Source of the DNA: Eremothecium cymbalariae DBVPG#7215
Lineage: Eukaryota; Ascomycota; Saccharomycetes; Saccharomycetales; Saccharomycetaceae
Direction: 5' to 3'
Length of the DNA stretch: 64,000 nucleotides
Assembly: GCF_000235365.1 (NCBI RefSeq)
Contig: NC_016452.1
Location: 248,001-312,000, forward strand
In this document: positions 1 through 11,119 of the stretch, piece after piece
Layout of the letters: every line of letters begins with the position of its first letter
How positions within the stretch are numbered: position 1 is the stretch's first letter
Made by a program: the position numbers and the translations under genes
The notes under the pieces: generated by a model
Database searches by the model: none
What the model was told of the DNA's origin: nothing
What the model saw: only the letters and a program-made list of their open reading frames with translations

Positions 1-561
1 GTAACCAGTACTAAATAAACTGATCCTCTCACGCAACGATGGTACTAGTGTCTCTGTAACCAAGTTGGCAATAATTCGATCATGATTTGCCAAAAGATGA
101 AACACACCACTCGCATTCAAGAACTTGTCAGCAGAGTCATCATTACAACCCTTCAAATGTGCCATGTTTTCCAATGCAAACGCAACATTGCTGGCTTTGG
201 CGGCATTTCCCACCAGACTTAATGCGTAGTCACCAACTTCATCCACCAGTTTGTTCATCATATCATTGGTTTGAGACATGTCTTTCTTCGTAATTAGCGT
301 CTGCAAATCTGTTATTGAAGTTGAAGTAGACCGTATCGATGAAGGTCTGCGCATCTGAGAAAAACTATCCGCCGATTCTGCCAGCGACATCGATCGTTTA
401 CCTCCTCTCCTATACGCCTCCTGTTGCAAACCTAGCTCAATAGATTCTGCATGTTCACCCCTGGGCTTAGTTTGTTGCTGTCGCTCCTGATCTTCCTGAT
501 TGTCAAAAATCGAGTAGAACTCTGACAAATGGGGTGCATAATGAGTCGGGGACATAACCAT
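1..561 (-). CDS. IVY1: Ivy1-like phospholipid-binding protein, N-terminal part (cut by left edge)
   Basis: The minus strand is open from an ATG at 561 to the window edge (187 codons), with an in-frame TAA just upstream, so the start is well placed; a second ATG lies two codons in. The first ~100 residues are polar and serine-rich. The rest is helical, with a stretch around LITKKDMSQTNDMMNKLVDE and then LKGCNDD and ASGVFHLLANHD, which resembles the inverted-BAR region of yeast Ivy1. Ivy1 is a vacuolar phospholipid-binding protein that interacts with Ypt7 and Vps33 (known for the family). Gene order supports the call: IVY1 neighbours PCF11 in S. cerevisiae and PCF11 lies 4 kb to the right. The C-terminal half is outside the window, so length cannot be compared. 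Confidence 0.7.
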   Translation of the reverse strand, partial: MVMSPTHYAPHLSEFYSIFDNQEDQERQQQTKPRGEHAESIELGLQQEAYRRGGKRSMSLAESADSFSQMRRPSSIRSTSTSITDLQTLITKKDMSQTNDMMNKLVDEVGDYALSLVGNAAKASNVAFALENMAHLKGCNDDSADKFLNASGVFHLLANHDRIIANLVTETLVPSLRERISLFSTGY

Positions 562-869
562 GATTTTTTAGCCTTGGTATACTTAAATCAACAAGATATT
601 ACCAGCAAGCACGAATCAACGCTGTCTATCCTTTGTTCTAAATGTCTGTGTCGCAGCATCCCTAGTATGTTAAGTTATAGAGTATCCCGAATAGGCCCAA
701 ATTCGCTCTCATCTGATCACGTGATATTTAAAAGATGTATGGGTGTTTGATTTTGAGTTTGAAATATTCAAAATTTTATGATCCTAATGACGGCCATGAA
801 TTCCACAAGATGAGTGGTTTGCAAACAGCTTAAAAATCATTTGAGGAATCTGGGGAACTCGAAGTTGCA
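562..869. other. Intergenic, divergent IVY1/MRPL11 promoter
   Basis: A 308-base spacer between the divergently read IVY1 and MRPL11 starts. It contains one CACGTG-type site (atcacgtgat around 716-725) and short AT-rich tracts. I see no RNA gene or convincing ORF in it. Confidence 0.6.
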
Positions 870-1598
870 ATGCAATCGTTCCATAGTTTGTGTCCATCGA
901 AAATCTGCGCATTCAGAGCCTCTTTGCAACGGGGGTTTTCTGGCATTAGTATTACGAGATATGCTTCTACCAATGCATCACGAGTCACCGTGAAACCTGT
1001 AGGCTCAAGAAAGACTTTTCTTCTAGACTCATACAAGCACTTGATGGAAAGCCATCCAGTGGTGCTATTTCTTCATCATAATAATCTAATGAAGCAGGAA
1101 ACAGCACACTTCCGACAGGAGATCCAACAGTTGGGTGGAAGAATGATGGTAATAAGAAATCACCTGTTCGAAGTATACCTCAGAAACAGCCACAGGGATG
1201 ATCCAGCAGCGCCAGTGAAATCTGAGGAACAAAATTGGAATCATCCTCTGCTGCCACTGTTCAGAGGCCCCACAGCTGCAGTTGCTTTTAAAGATGCAGA
1301 CCCTCATGGTGTCTCTAGGCTGTTGAAATTGTTAGAAAAAGCTCAAGATAAGTTGTTTGTGGTTGGCGCCAAGGTTGAATCGGAAGTTTTTAATGTTGAG
1401 CAGCTGCAAAAGTTTAAGTCCTTGCCTGCAAAGCCCGAGTTACAAGGCCAGTTACTCAGTGTTTTGCATGTCCTGAGCGGAGCAGGCTTGATTAGGACTT
1501 TGGAAGCCGGATCCCAGGTTCTATACTTAACCCTAAAATCTCATGAGGATAACATAAATCCAGAAAAGAATAATAAGGATGGTTCGGGCGGCATTTAG
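870..1598 (+). CDS. MRPL11: Mitochondrial large-subunit ribosomal protein uL10m
   Basis: A 242-residue protein of the L10 family, close to the 249 residues of S. cerevisiae Mrpl11. The first ~40 residues are rich in Arg and Ser and poor in acidic residues, as expected for a mitochondrial presequence. The body carries the L10-type segment around [20 protein letters not shown], followed by the alternating strand/helix region. It is a component of the mitochondrial 54S ribosomal subunit. It is followed on the same strand by TRM8, as in S. cerevisiae (YDL202W-YDL201W), which supports the identification. The ATG at 870 is the first in the frame that gives the presequence. Confidence 0.9.
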   Translation: MQSFHSLCPSKICAFRASLQRGFSGISITRYASTNASRVTVKPVGSRKTFLLDSYKHLMESHPVVLFLHHNNLMKQETAHFRQEIQQLGGRMMVIRNHLFEVYLRNSHRDDPAAPVKSEEQNWNHPLLPLFRGPTAAVAFKDADPHGVSRLLKLLEKAQDKLFVVGAKVESEVFNVEQLQKFKSLPAKPELQGQLLSVLHVLSGAGLIRTLEAGSQVLYLTLKSHEDNINPEKNNKDGSGGI

Positions 1599-1690
1599 CC
1601 TCTGCCTATGTATATATGCTACTAGATTTGTAAATAGAAATATTCTAGATTTGATGATTCAGTCAATTAAGAACTTCGTATTATATGATT

Positions 1691-1729
1691 TGGAAAATTT
1701 TACATACTTTTACGTTCCTGTGCGATGAG
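1691..1729 (+). promoter_or_regulatory. PAC element with RRPE-like motif upstream of TRM8
   Basis: GCGATGAG, the exact PAC core, lies at 1722-1729, about 80 bases before the TRM8 ATG. A GGAAAATTTT motif about 30 bases further upstream resembles the RRPE element. In S. cerevisiae this pair, in this order and spacing, marks ribosome-biogenesis and RNA-modification genes and is bound by Tod6/Dot6 and Stb3. The assignment here rests on motif match and position only. Confidence 0.65.
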
Positions 1730-1751
1730 ATGAACCTGATTCCATTGTTGA

Positions 1752-2657
<906 letters not shown>

Positions 2658-2883
2658 TTTCTCTGGAAACTTTACTGTACAATATTATATAACATATAGA
2701 AATTAAACCCTAGCATGGCAGAGCAGACCAGAGTAGCTTAGGAGAAGAGTGAACTATTTTTGCACACAACACGTGATACGTATGGTAACAACAGTTTGGT
2801 TTTCTATCCAAATCAGTCCGCATAATCTTTATGTACATGAAATTTAAAGAGCTGTCATCCAAGCTAAACTAAGGTTAGTTAAC

Positions 2884-3780
2884 TTAATTCTTGAACAGTG
2901 TGTCAAACATTGGAATCAAACTCTGAGCTATAGCAAAGGAAAAGACTAACTTTGGACCAGTTGTCAACAATTTAGGCGTTAATCCCTTGAAGAAAGCTGT
3001 TGCACCTTCATTCTTCAACGTATTCTTGACGATGGTGAATCCAGATTCCGCAGTTTCAAAATTCCTGTTTTGGATTCTAGTCTTGATAACGTCCAAAGGT
3101 GCGGATACAATTAAAGAAGCAGATGCACCAAAAATTGATGATATGAAGTTTTGACTCCAGGTAGCTTGCGAGTAATCCGTTAGCCCTAGGATATATTCTT
3201 TTGCAAACGCGTTACCACCGAACAATGCGAAAGATCCGGGGGCGTTTCTCGCAGCAGTCCATCCCCAGCCTCTGTATAAACCTAAGCCTTCATCCTTGAT
3301 AATCTTGAAAAAGCCCCGGCCCCTAAAAGCATCAGGATTGGTTTGTCTTTTAATCTTGAGAACATCCAAAGGCAATAGAACAATTTCACCAATACCAATC
3401 AAAGACCCCGCAGCGGCCGATCTCAAGGCCTTACCAGTCTTCGCACCGAATGCATTGTCAAAATCGCCCTTGAAGTTTTTGTTCAAGAACTCATTTGCAA
3501 ATGGCTGGCCACCATACTTGTAGACTCTTTGTAAAATCTTATAAGATGCAGCATAACCCAATCCAGGAAATAATGTAAAAACACGTTTTAAAAATGGCTT
3601 AGCAGCATGCTCACGGAAGATAACTTCGTTTAACTGGGCACCAGATCCAATCTTGGTGTGATTAGACATCAACCTCTTGGAGATAGTGTCCACAGGATGA
3701 AACACACAAATTTCTAGAATACCGGCAGATGCTGACCCCGTGATACGGGCCAAAGCCGATTGTTTCTTATCATTCGACAT
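2884..3780 (-). CDS. GGC1: Mitochondrial GTP/GDP carrier
   Basis: A 298-residue mitochondrial carrier family protein (S. cerevisiae Ggc1/Yhm1 is 300). Three tandem carrier repeats are visible, each with its P-x-D-x-x-K/R signature: HPVDTISKR near residue 28, LPLDVLKIKR near 157 and APLDVIKTR near 246. The protein exchanges GTP and GDP across the inner mitochondrial membrane and affects mitochondrial iron balance (known for Ggc1). It converges on TRM8, from which it is separated by 226 bases. S. cerevisiae has MGT1 between these two genes; here there is no room for it. Confidence 0.94.
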   Translation of the reverse strand: MSNDKKQSALARITGSASAGILEICVFHPVDTISKRLMSNHTKIGSGAQLNEVIFREHAAKPFLKRVFTLFPGLGYAASYKILQRVYKYGGQPFANEFLNKNFKGDFDNAFGAKTGKALRSAAAGSLIGIGEIVLLPLDVLKIKRQTNPDAFRGRGFFKIIKDEGLGLYRGWGWTAARNAPGSFALFGGNAFAKEYILGLTDYSQATWSQNFISSIFGASASLIVSAPLDVIKTRIQNRNFETAESGFTIVKNTLKNEGATAFFKGLTPKLLTTGPKLVFSFAIAQSLIPMFDTLFKN

Positions 3781-4475
3781 TGTGATTGTTATTGGTTAAT
3801 TATGGTCTTGAGAAGCTAAAAACAAAACCTTAAGGTCCAAATATATATTGGTAAAAACGCTCATTTACAATTTCCATTTAGTCATCTTAATCAGTTTCCA
3901 AAATTTTTCACTGCATTGAAAACGTCTGAGATTTTTCACTGAGATTTCCAGTGGTACTCGATGCACAAAAGTAAAACTGGCGTTGCTCCAAACGGCAGTG
4001 ACTTAAAGGCCATTATCCTCAGCTTTATATCGCCTTTCAGCTTCGTGTATTTTTGTAGATTTTAGTATTTGGTGGTTTCGAGATTATTACCCACAAGTCA
4101 TTAATGGTCACGTGCTTGTGTTCGTTGGTAGTGATATTTAGGTGGTACATTAGAAGTGATTACTACTAATTGAGGGTACCAGCAAGTACTAGGACCTCCA
4201 CACCACTAGTTCTGTATTCTAACATATCTAGGGAGTAGTGTGGCAGCTGCAATGCGCTATCAGAGCGGCCTCTGTTTCACCTGCTTTTGTATTTGTTTTG
4301 GTTGAATACAACTTCACCAACGAATTTGTCGCCAATATGAAAAACGCTGGAATTGTAGAAATGTTAGCGTTTATTATCCACTCATGAAGCAGGATTAATA
4401 GTGAATCTAACTTTTTAGATATAATAGTTAGGGTTATTAGTGCTATAGTGCTCGCTTTTCATATCTGGATTAAAG
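3781..4475. other. Intergenic, divergent GGC1/PCF11 promoter
   Basis: A 695-base spacer between divergent genes. It has AT-rich tracts next to each start and one CACGTG (near 4111). I see no tRNA, no snoRNA box pair and no convincing ORF. Confidence 0.6.
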
Positions 4476-6239
4476 ATGGAAGATGACGATAAAGTTTTGA
4501 AGGACTTTGTAAGCATATTAGACGATCTTACGTTTAACTCAAAACATATCGTTACTAGTCTTACCAAAATGGCGGAAGAGAATATATCTTATGCTCAGCA
4601 GTTTGTGGATGCAGTAGAAGCTAGAATTACTAAATGTGTGCCTAAACAGAAGCTGTACGCATTTTATGCATTGGATTCAATTTGTAAGAACGCAGGATCT
4701 CCGTATACAATATATTTTGGCAGAAACTTAGCCAAGCTATACAAGCAGACATATTTGATAGTGGATAATGCGACAAGGACAGAGTTAATAACGCTTTTCA
4801 AGACTTGGATGATGCTGCTACCAACAGGGGAGCTTCTTTTTGATAAGGATTCGTTAGAAAGGATTGAGCAGTTTCTGATTAAGGCGAGCTCTCTACACCA
4901 GAGACAGGCGCAAGCGATGGCACCACCACCAACGGTTCCGTTATTATTGAAAGAAATAGATAAACTAAGTATTCTCACAAAAGAGCGATTAACCAAGAAA
5001 CCCGATGATTCGAAACTGCAGACAAAAACCATTCTCCTCCAGCAACTGAAACAAGAATTACAAAGAGAAAAGCTTCCATTGCAAGCGCTGCATGACTTCC
5101 AACAGCAACTACGGCATATATTCGCTCAGGAACAGCAGGTCTGGCAGCAGCAGCAGAAAGAGCAGCAGCAGCAGTATCTGGCACAACAGCAACAAGTACA
5201 GCAACAGCTATCAGAAAGTGGCGGTGCTCCTCCGTCACTTACGCATCCATACGAAGAATCTTCCCTTTTTGGTAACGCTACACTTTCAATGTCATTCCTT
5301 GATAGTATTTCATCCCCCAATACGTCGCCATTGGCCCCATCAACGAATAAGGTTTCAAAGGTTGAGGTGTTATATAGGAATTTGAAGCATAAAAATTTGT
5401 TGTTTGAACCCGCAAAAGAGTCGATAGTCACGCTTGCCTCAAAGTTAGAAAAAACGATTAATCCAAACAAAGTCAGATTACCTCCATTCTGTATTCTTCA
5501 GGATATCCTCGGTGATGTGAGATCTTACTATGCCACAAGAAACGTGGATATTTTGAACACACCAAATTTACAACTCTCCCAGCAATTCGTGATTCAGAAG
5601 AACAATCCGTTGACTGAACAATTAATTCATGTCTTATACCGTGCAAAACCAAATAAATGCACTACTTGTGGTGTTAGATTTGGGAGTAGCGCCAAAGAAC
5701 GTCAGTTAGAGGTTGAACATTTTGACTGGCATTTCCGTATTAATAAAAGAATAAAAGGTACCCAAAATGCTAATGCGATAATAGCGAAGAATATTCAATC
5801 TAGATCGTGGTACCTAAATTATGAACAATGGATCCAGTTTAAGGATGAAGATATTGTTTCTACAAATGTTGATGCAACAGCGGTTAACAATATGGCATTG
5901 GCATTGAATCAGGCCACAACAACTACGGATTCAGATAATAAAGCCAAAAATGAACTCCAGATTCGCAAAAAATACATCATTGTTCCAGACGGTGCGCCTG
6001 ATATGTCTTTTCAATGCCCTATTTGTACTGAAGTAGCATCTGCTGTATACGATGAAGATTTGGCCGAATGGGTTTGGAGGAATTGTATCGATTCTAATGG
6101 AAAGTACTTTCACGCAACATGTTTCTATGAAGCCTCCAACAATCATACTTCTAAGGACAATGGTTCAACGGGCATCGATTCTGATTTGGAAAGGTTAAAG
6201 GGTTTGATAAATGGTAATAGTACCAAACTGAGCGAGTAA
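4476..6239 (+). CDS. PCF11: Cleavage factor IA subunit Pcf11
   Basis: A 587-residue protein (S. cerevisiae Pcf11 is 626) required for mRNA 3'-end cleavage, polyadenylation and transcription termination. The first ~135 residues form the CTD-interacting domain, which binds the Ser2-phosphorylated RNA polymerase II tail (MEDDDKVLKDFVSILDDLTF onward). A glutamine-rich stretch, encoded by CAG/CAA runs, covers about residues 215-245. The Clp1-contacting region follows. Two zinc fingers close the protein: CTTC near residue 395 with a WHFRINKR histidine partner, and CPIC near 514 with HATC near 547. The start ATG gives the CID its normal first residues. Its neighbour in S. cerevisiae is SIR4; here one extra gene lies between them. 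Confidence 0.95.
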   Translation: MEDDDKVLKDFVSILDDLTFNSKHIVTSLTKMAEENISYAQQFVDAVEARITKCVPKQKLYAFYALDSICKNAGSPYTIYFGRNLAKLYKQTYLIVDNATRTELITLFKTWMMLLPTGELLFDKDSLERIEQFLIKASSLHQRQAQAMAPPPTVPLLLKEIDKLSILTKERLTKKPDDSKLQTKTILLQQLKQELQREKLPLQALHDFQQQLRHIFAQEQQVWQQQQKEQQQQYLAQQQQVQQQLSESGGAPPSLTHPYEESSLFGNATLSMSFLDSISSPNTSPLAPSTNKVSKVEVLYRNLKHKNLLFEPAKESIVTLASKLEKTINPNKVRLPPFCILQDILGDVRSYYATRNVDILNTPNLQLSQQFVIQKNNPLTEQLIHVLYRAKPNKCTTCGVRFGSSAKERQLEVEHFDWHFRINKRIKGTQNANAIIAKNIQSRSWYLNYEQWIQFKDEDIVSTNVDATAVNNMALALNQATTTTDSDNKAKNELQIRKKYIIVPDGAPDMSFQCPICTEVASAVYDEDLAEWVWRNCIDSNGKYFHATCFYEASNNHTSKDNGSTGIDSDLERLKGLINGNSTKLSE

Positions 6240-6308
6240 ACATACTTCGTTTTATAACTTATTAAAATTTCCTCGATTATTATACATCGTTTAATTATCC
6301 ATGCCTGT

Positions 6309-6356
6309 TTATATATACATATATATATATATATATGTATGTGTCTGTGTGTGTAA
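6309..6356. repeat. TA/TG microsatellite
   Basis: An alternating (AT)n tract followed by short TG repeats in the spacer between PCF11 and the next minus-strand gene. It is simple-sequence DNA in a convergent 3' region. Confidence 0.8.
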
Positions 6357-6522
6357 TATTTTGAAAGCATATTAATAGTAGAGCTATAGTACATTCCTGT
6401 ATATAAAATGAGACAGTATTCATGGGTCTAGCAAGAGTCTTAAAATGTTTGTTTTTGGTATCTAACTTTGATACGAAGGATCTTAGTGCTTCTTTATCTT
6501 CCTCCGGTTAATTTTCTCGAAT

Positions 6523-9500
6523 TTATTTAACATTCTGAACGTAATCAAGAACTCCTTGTCTTCCAACCTCTATGCTCTTATCATTTTTAATACGAAATTT
6601 CTGATTTTCGTCTGTTTCTCGAATCTTTTGATCCCTTTCCTTAATAGATATTTTCAGATTCTCGTTCTCAGTCTTAAAATAATTTAAGTCTTTCTTTTGT
6701 TCATCGAGTAATAAAGTTAGACAATCTATAATTCTATTTGCAGAATGCAACCTATCAGATAGTTCGACAGGGAACGAAGGGTTTGGTTCGTTTGAAGATT
6801 TTCCTATATTCAGAATACTATTGATTCTGTCCAAGGCTGAATTTTTCAGACCTTCCTGATTGCCATTGTCAAGTGTATTCGAATTTAACTGTCCATTAGA
6901 GATATTAGACTTTCCATTGCTTATTAATTTAGGAGAGGAATTGGCAACAAGTTTATCGTATTTAGTTCTTTCTTGGTCAATTAAAACAAGTAATTTATTT
7001 TTTCGTCCTCCATAGCTTTACTATTAATCAGGAACTCTTTGTTTTCAGCTAATCTAGCCCCTCTGTCGGCTTCCAAGGTCTGAACCAAGCCTGTTAGTCT
7101 CTTGTTTTCCTCAATTAGTGTGCTCTGGTGGTAAAGTAACTTGTCATTGTGGCTTTTAAACTTTAGAGCGTCTTGTTTCCATCTCTCAATAGAATCTGAC
7201 TGTATTTTGTTGTCGCTCTCAAAATCAGAGAGATTCTTTTTCATTATAGACCTTTCAGTCTGTAAAGATATAACCGCATTGTTTTGCCTTGAACATAACT
7301 GTTGATACTCCTGCAACAAGATACGTTGCTGTTCCGTTTTCTTTTCATTTGAGATGAATTGTTTTTTAAATTCCAATAATGCAATTTCGAATATTGTAAC
7401 TCAGACTCTAACTTAACCTTAGAAGTCAAAAATGTGTCGCGTAGTTCTATGAATTTAGGGTGGTCCTCTATATTGTTGTTAAAATCCTCCTCACGTTGAA
7501 TTATCTCATTTAACTTCGCATCGACATTGTCTGATATTTCTTTCATTTCCTGAGATCTGAGTTCAAGTTTTTGGTACATGTTCTTTAATTCCATGATCAG
7601 CTGTTGTTTTTTACTAATTGGATTATCTTTTATAGAATTAAGTTCTTCATTTAGTTTAATAATAATATCGTTGCTTTCCAATAATTGTTTTGCTATATTC
7701 GCATTAGGGAAGTCTCCTTTTGTAAACGATTCTGAGGAATTTGGCAGTGAGAATTCATCAGCTGCTTGCATTCTTAGGCCTGCTTTCTTTAATTCTTGAA
7801 TATTTTTGGAAGTTATAGCGGTCTTTTCGAGATCGTCCAGTAACTTCAGCTGCAATTTGTTTAAATGATCTATATCGGACTGCTTCGTTGCCAGCTTCCC
7901 ATGTAAGGATGCGACATTTACTTCATAATCCATAATCTCAGTGGCCAAAGCTTTAACCTGATTCTGCAGTATTCTGGTTTCCTCATCAGGTGATTGGTTC
8001 CCTTCTGGAGAGATACTTGGATCATTTCGATTCATTGATATATTATAAGAAATAGGGCCTTCGCGTTTTCTCTTCTTATTGGAATCAAGGCCATTCCTTC
8101 TGTCACGAACTTGATACGAATTATCAAAGTTCGGAATTATTTTGGACGCTTTACGTCTTGGAGATAGGTCTAATCTCTTGTTTGTGCCTACAGGATAATC
8201 TGTAGATGACATATCAGATATCGGTGACACATCAGATGAATTGTCCCTATGGTCCTTGTTCGAATTGTATAAATTCAGGTATTCCAGTCGAGATGGCAAT
8301 TTCTGATAATATTTAATATCAACATCTTCAAAGTTGGAAACTTGACAGATATTATTTGAAGAACTAACATTGGGATGTGACATTATTGGACTATGACTAG
8401 CCAGTGATTCCTCCATCAGGCGAATTAATTTAGCTTTTTTAATAGCTTTCCATTTCCTGCTTACATTATGGACGTGTTTTTCTGCTCCTTTTGCTGTCAG
8501 TAAAAATGCCAATTCATTCTGATCTCTGGTATTAATATCTACTGAATTTGGGCTTCTATTTGGATCCTCCTCTTTTACTAGAATGGAACTTGGGCACAAT
8601 TGCAATACGTCATTCTGATTTGAGCTACAAGGTGAGCATCTGTTTGACAAACATGGACTAGGACCAGTAATAGAAGCTCGAGATGGGGACAATGACGCTG
8701 ACGCAATGTTTATGTGAACACCATTTTTATTGTTGGATCTTGTATTTACGTAGGCATCAGTTGGATGTGCTTGGTAAATTTCCATATCATGGGCATGCCT
8801 TTCTTCACAGACTTCACATTGAGTATTTACGGCATGGCAATCTTTTGACTTACCGTGACACGCTTTTTGCTCGGTCACATGTTTCCTTGCCCGAGCTCTT
8901 TCAGTGTCGCGAGACTTGGAGATGTCAGTGTTTGATGTTTTTTGATTGGGTGATGTTGAGCCACTCATGGGTTTATTAAGATGAGGGGAACGCGCATTTG
9001 GAGATGGAGGCTTCAGAGGCTTTGGGGGCGGCATTGGAGCTAATTGCAAGAAACCACAGCGACTAAACCTTTTTGAAGGACTAGAAGACCTTGATTTTTT
9101 TGTGACAGCAGGTTGGTTGGAAAATGTAACATCTCCTCCTCCGTTTGAGGATTTCAATATTGAAGCGACGGGCTGAGTATTATCCGACTTTGATTTCGAC
9201 TTTCTCCTTTTACGTCCAGGCTTCAATTTTGGCGCTTCACAAGAATCAGCTGAATCCGTCGTTAAGGAAGGTTTTTTGGTATTCTTATTTTCATATGCTG
9301 CTCCATGTTCATTCTTACGGTCATGATGTTTGCATTGCTTGTTAACTGATTTTAACTTTGCGTGTTCGCAGGTTTCATCGTTCCTGAAATTACTCGCTGG
9401 GCTGTCAATCATGCAATTTAATTCAGAAGAGTGATTAAAAGAGCGTCCGTATTTTTCTAGTTTATTGTTACGGATTGCGCAGTCATCATGGAAGCTACCA

Positions 9501-10771
9501 CATAGCGTCGTTTGTATGTTTGTATTTCTTGTGGGCTTTCTATTTGAATCAAGCGCTCTAGATACTTTCCGGAACGCAGCGCCGCCCTTGTCTGTTCTTA
9601 AATCTGGGAGCTTTGTACTCTTCAACTGAGGAACTGGAGGACCGTTCGTATCCGGTGAATATCTGTCAAGTTCAGGTGTACTGCATACCGTACTTGGTGT
9701 ATCTAGAATATGATTAGTGTTTGGATTCAGCTTCACGATCCTTGCATACCTGTTATTATTAGTTGTAGTATTAATGGTATTCATGTTGTTGGTGGAGATT
9801 GTGGTATTATTATTATTATTATGATTATTATGATGGGTAAATTTTGAAGAGGAGCCATCGGAATCCATATGATTTATACCCTTATTGACATATAACTGCT
9901 TAAGTGTGGCACTATGGTTATTATGATTGTTTTTACGGTCGTACCTAAATCCTGAGAGAAAGCGATGTAAAGAAATAGCACTTGCAGATCGTGAAAAAAT
10001 GTGGCGACTAGTAGATGTACTAGCAGTGTCTGGCTCTGATTCAAAAGCATTACTATTCAGCTTCGTTAAGTCAGGACATTTGGAACTGCCTTTATTAATA
10101 TACACCTTTTTATAACTTGGAATTTGATCGAACCCTCGAGAGGTTTCACAATTAGATGTTTCCATAGTACCATGTAAATTAGGAACAAGTTTTCTTGCTT
10201 TAAAGTTATTTGCATTTGTTTTATTCGAGGAAAAGTTAGGTATGTAGTCAATATTAAGTCTTTTCATTTCTTCTTGCGATGGCACACGGTTGCTCCTCAT
10301 ATTTATTGTACGCATATAACTATCGGAAGAATCCATAACCAGACCTAAATAGCCCTCACTCTTTAAACCCTGAGAAATCCCCAAAACCACCTTTTCTTTA
10401 GTCACAGAACTTGTGGATGTCTCATCTGTCGCTGTCGTCGGTTCAACCAGCCCTGATCCTGTCCCTTGACGCAATTCCTGCACTTTTGGCGTCTTTTCTT
10501 GAGGTTCAGTATCGGTACACATCTTCAGACGATCAAATAGGTGACCATTGGACTTGGTTTTCAACCGCTTTAAAAGAGCAATTCTGTTCTCAACCGAATC
10601 TGAAACTAATTTTTCTTTAGGTCCCTTTCGCAGTGCCTCACTAGGACTGTCATCTTGTCCAATTAAACTTAAGGGCACAGTCCTTCTTTTCTTATCATGT
10701 CGCCTCTTGGAGTTACCACTAGTCATAAGTTCATTTGAAAAGGATCGTCCACGTGAATGCAACCTACCCAT
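6523..10771 (-). CDS. Unrecognised long Asn/Ser-rich protein with C-terminal coiled coil; frame broken at least twice
   Basis: The minus strand encodes about 1,416 residues if three overlapping frames are read as one gene. Frame one runs from ATG 10771 to a stop at 7244. Frame two is open from before 7376 to a stop at 6981. Frame three is open from about 7000 to a stop at 6523. Each change needs one extra A in an A6 run of the coding strand (7362-7367 and 6998-7003). The first ~900 residues are polar and low in complexity: asparagine runs, basic clusters such as RRHDKKRR, and a proline patch APMPPPKPLKPP. From about residue 930 the sequence is heptad-like coiled coil, and this character continues unbroken across both frame changes, the main reason to treat it as one gene. 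It lies tandem with SIR4. I recognise no family; a structural role at chromatin, the spindle pole or the cortex would be a guess. Sequencing error or recent decay could explain the frame changes. Confidence 0.6.
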
Positions 10772-11119
10772 GCTGAACACGATATTCCCCCTTTTGAGAT
10801 AAGATTTAACCTTATAATCTTAATTTTTTTAGTTGTTTTATTTAAATGTTTCGACTGGATCTACTTTTTAACCCCCCCCTGTTAATGTCTTCGAAAAGCG
10901 AAAATTTTGTAGGTGAGATCTTTAAATTGAAACGGTAGGGCATTGAACATATTAAAAACAATTGACCGAACTTAATGTCAGGGATTCAATGATAATCAGG
11001 TATTATGGTTTTAAAAAAGACAGAGCAGTACTTATGTGTGTATGATAAAATTACAGAGTGGGCTAATTTACATATAAAGTCTATAGAATTTTATATCGCC
11101 GAGACAACGATAACAAGAT
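10772..11119. other. Intergenic between SIR4 end and the coiled-coil gene start
   Basis: A 348-base spacer between two minus-strand genes. It is AT-rich with one C8 run near 10870. It should hold the SIR4 terminator and the promoter of the downstream gene; no specific sites are recognised. Confidence 0.5.
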
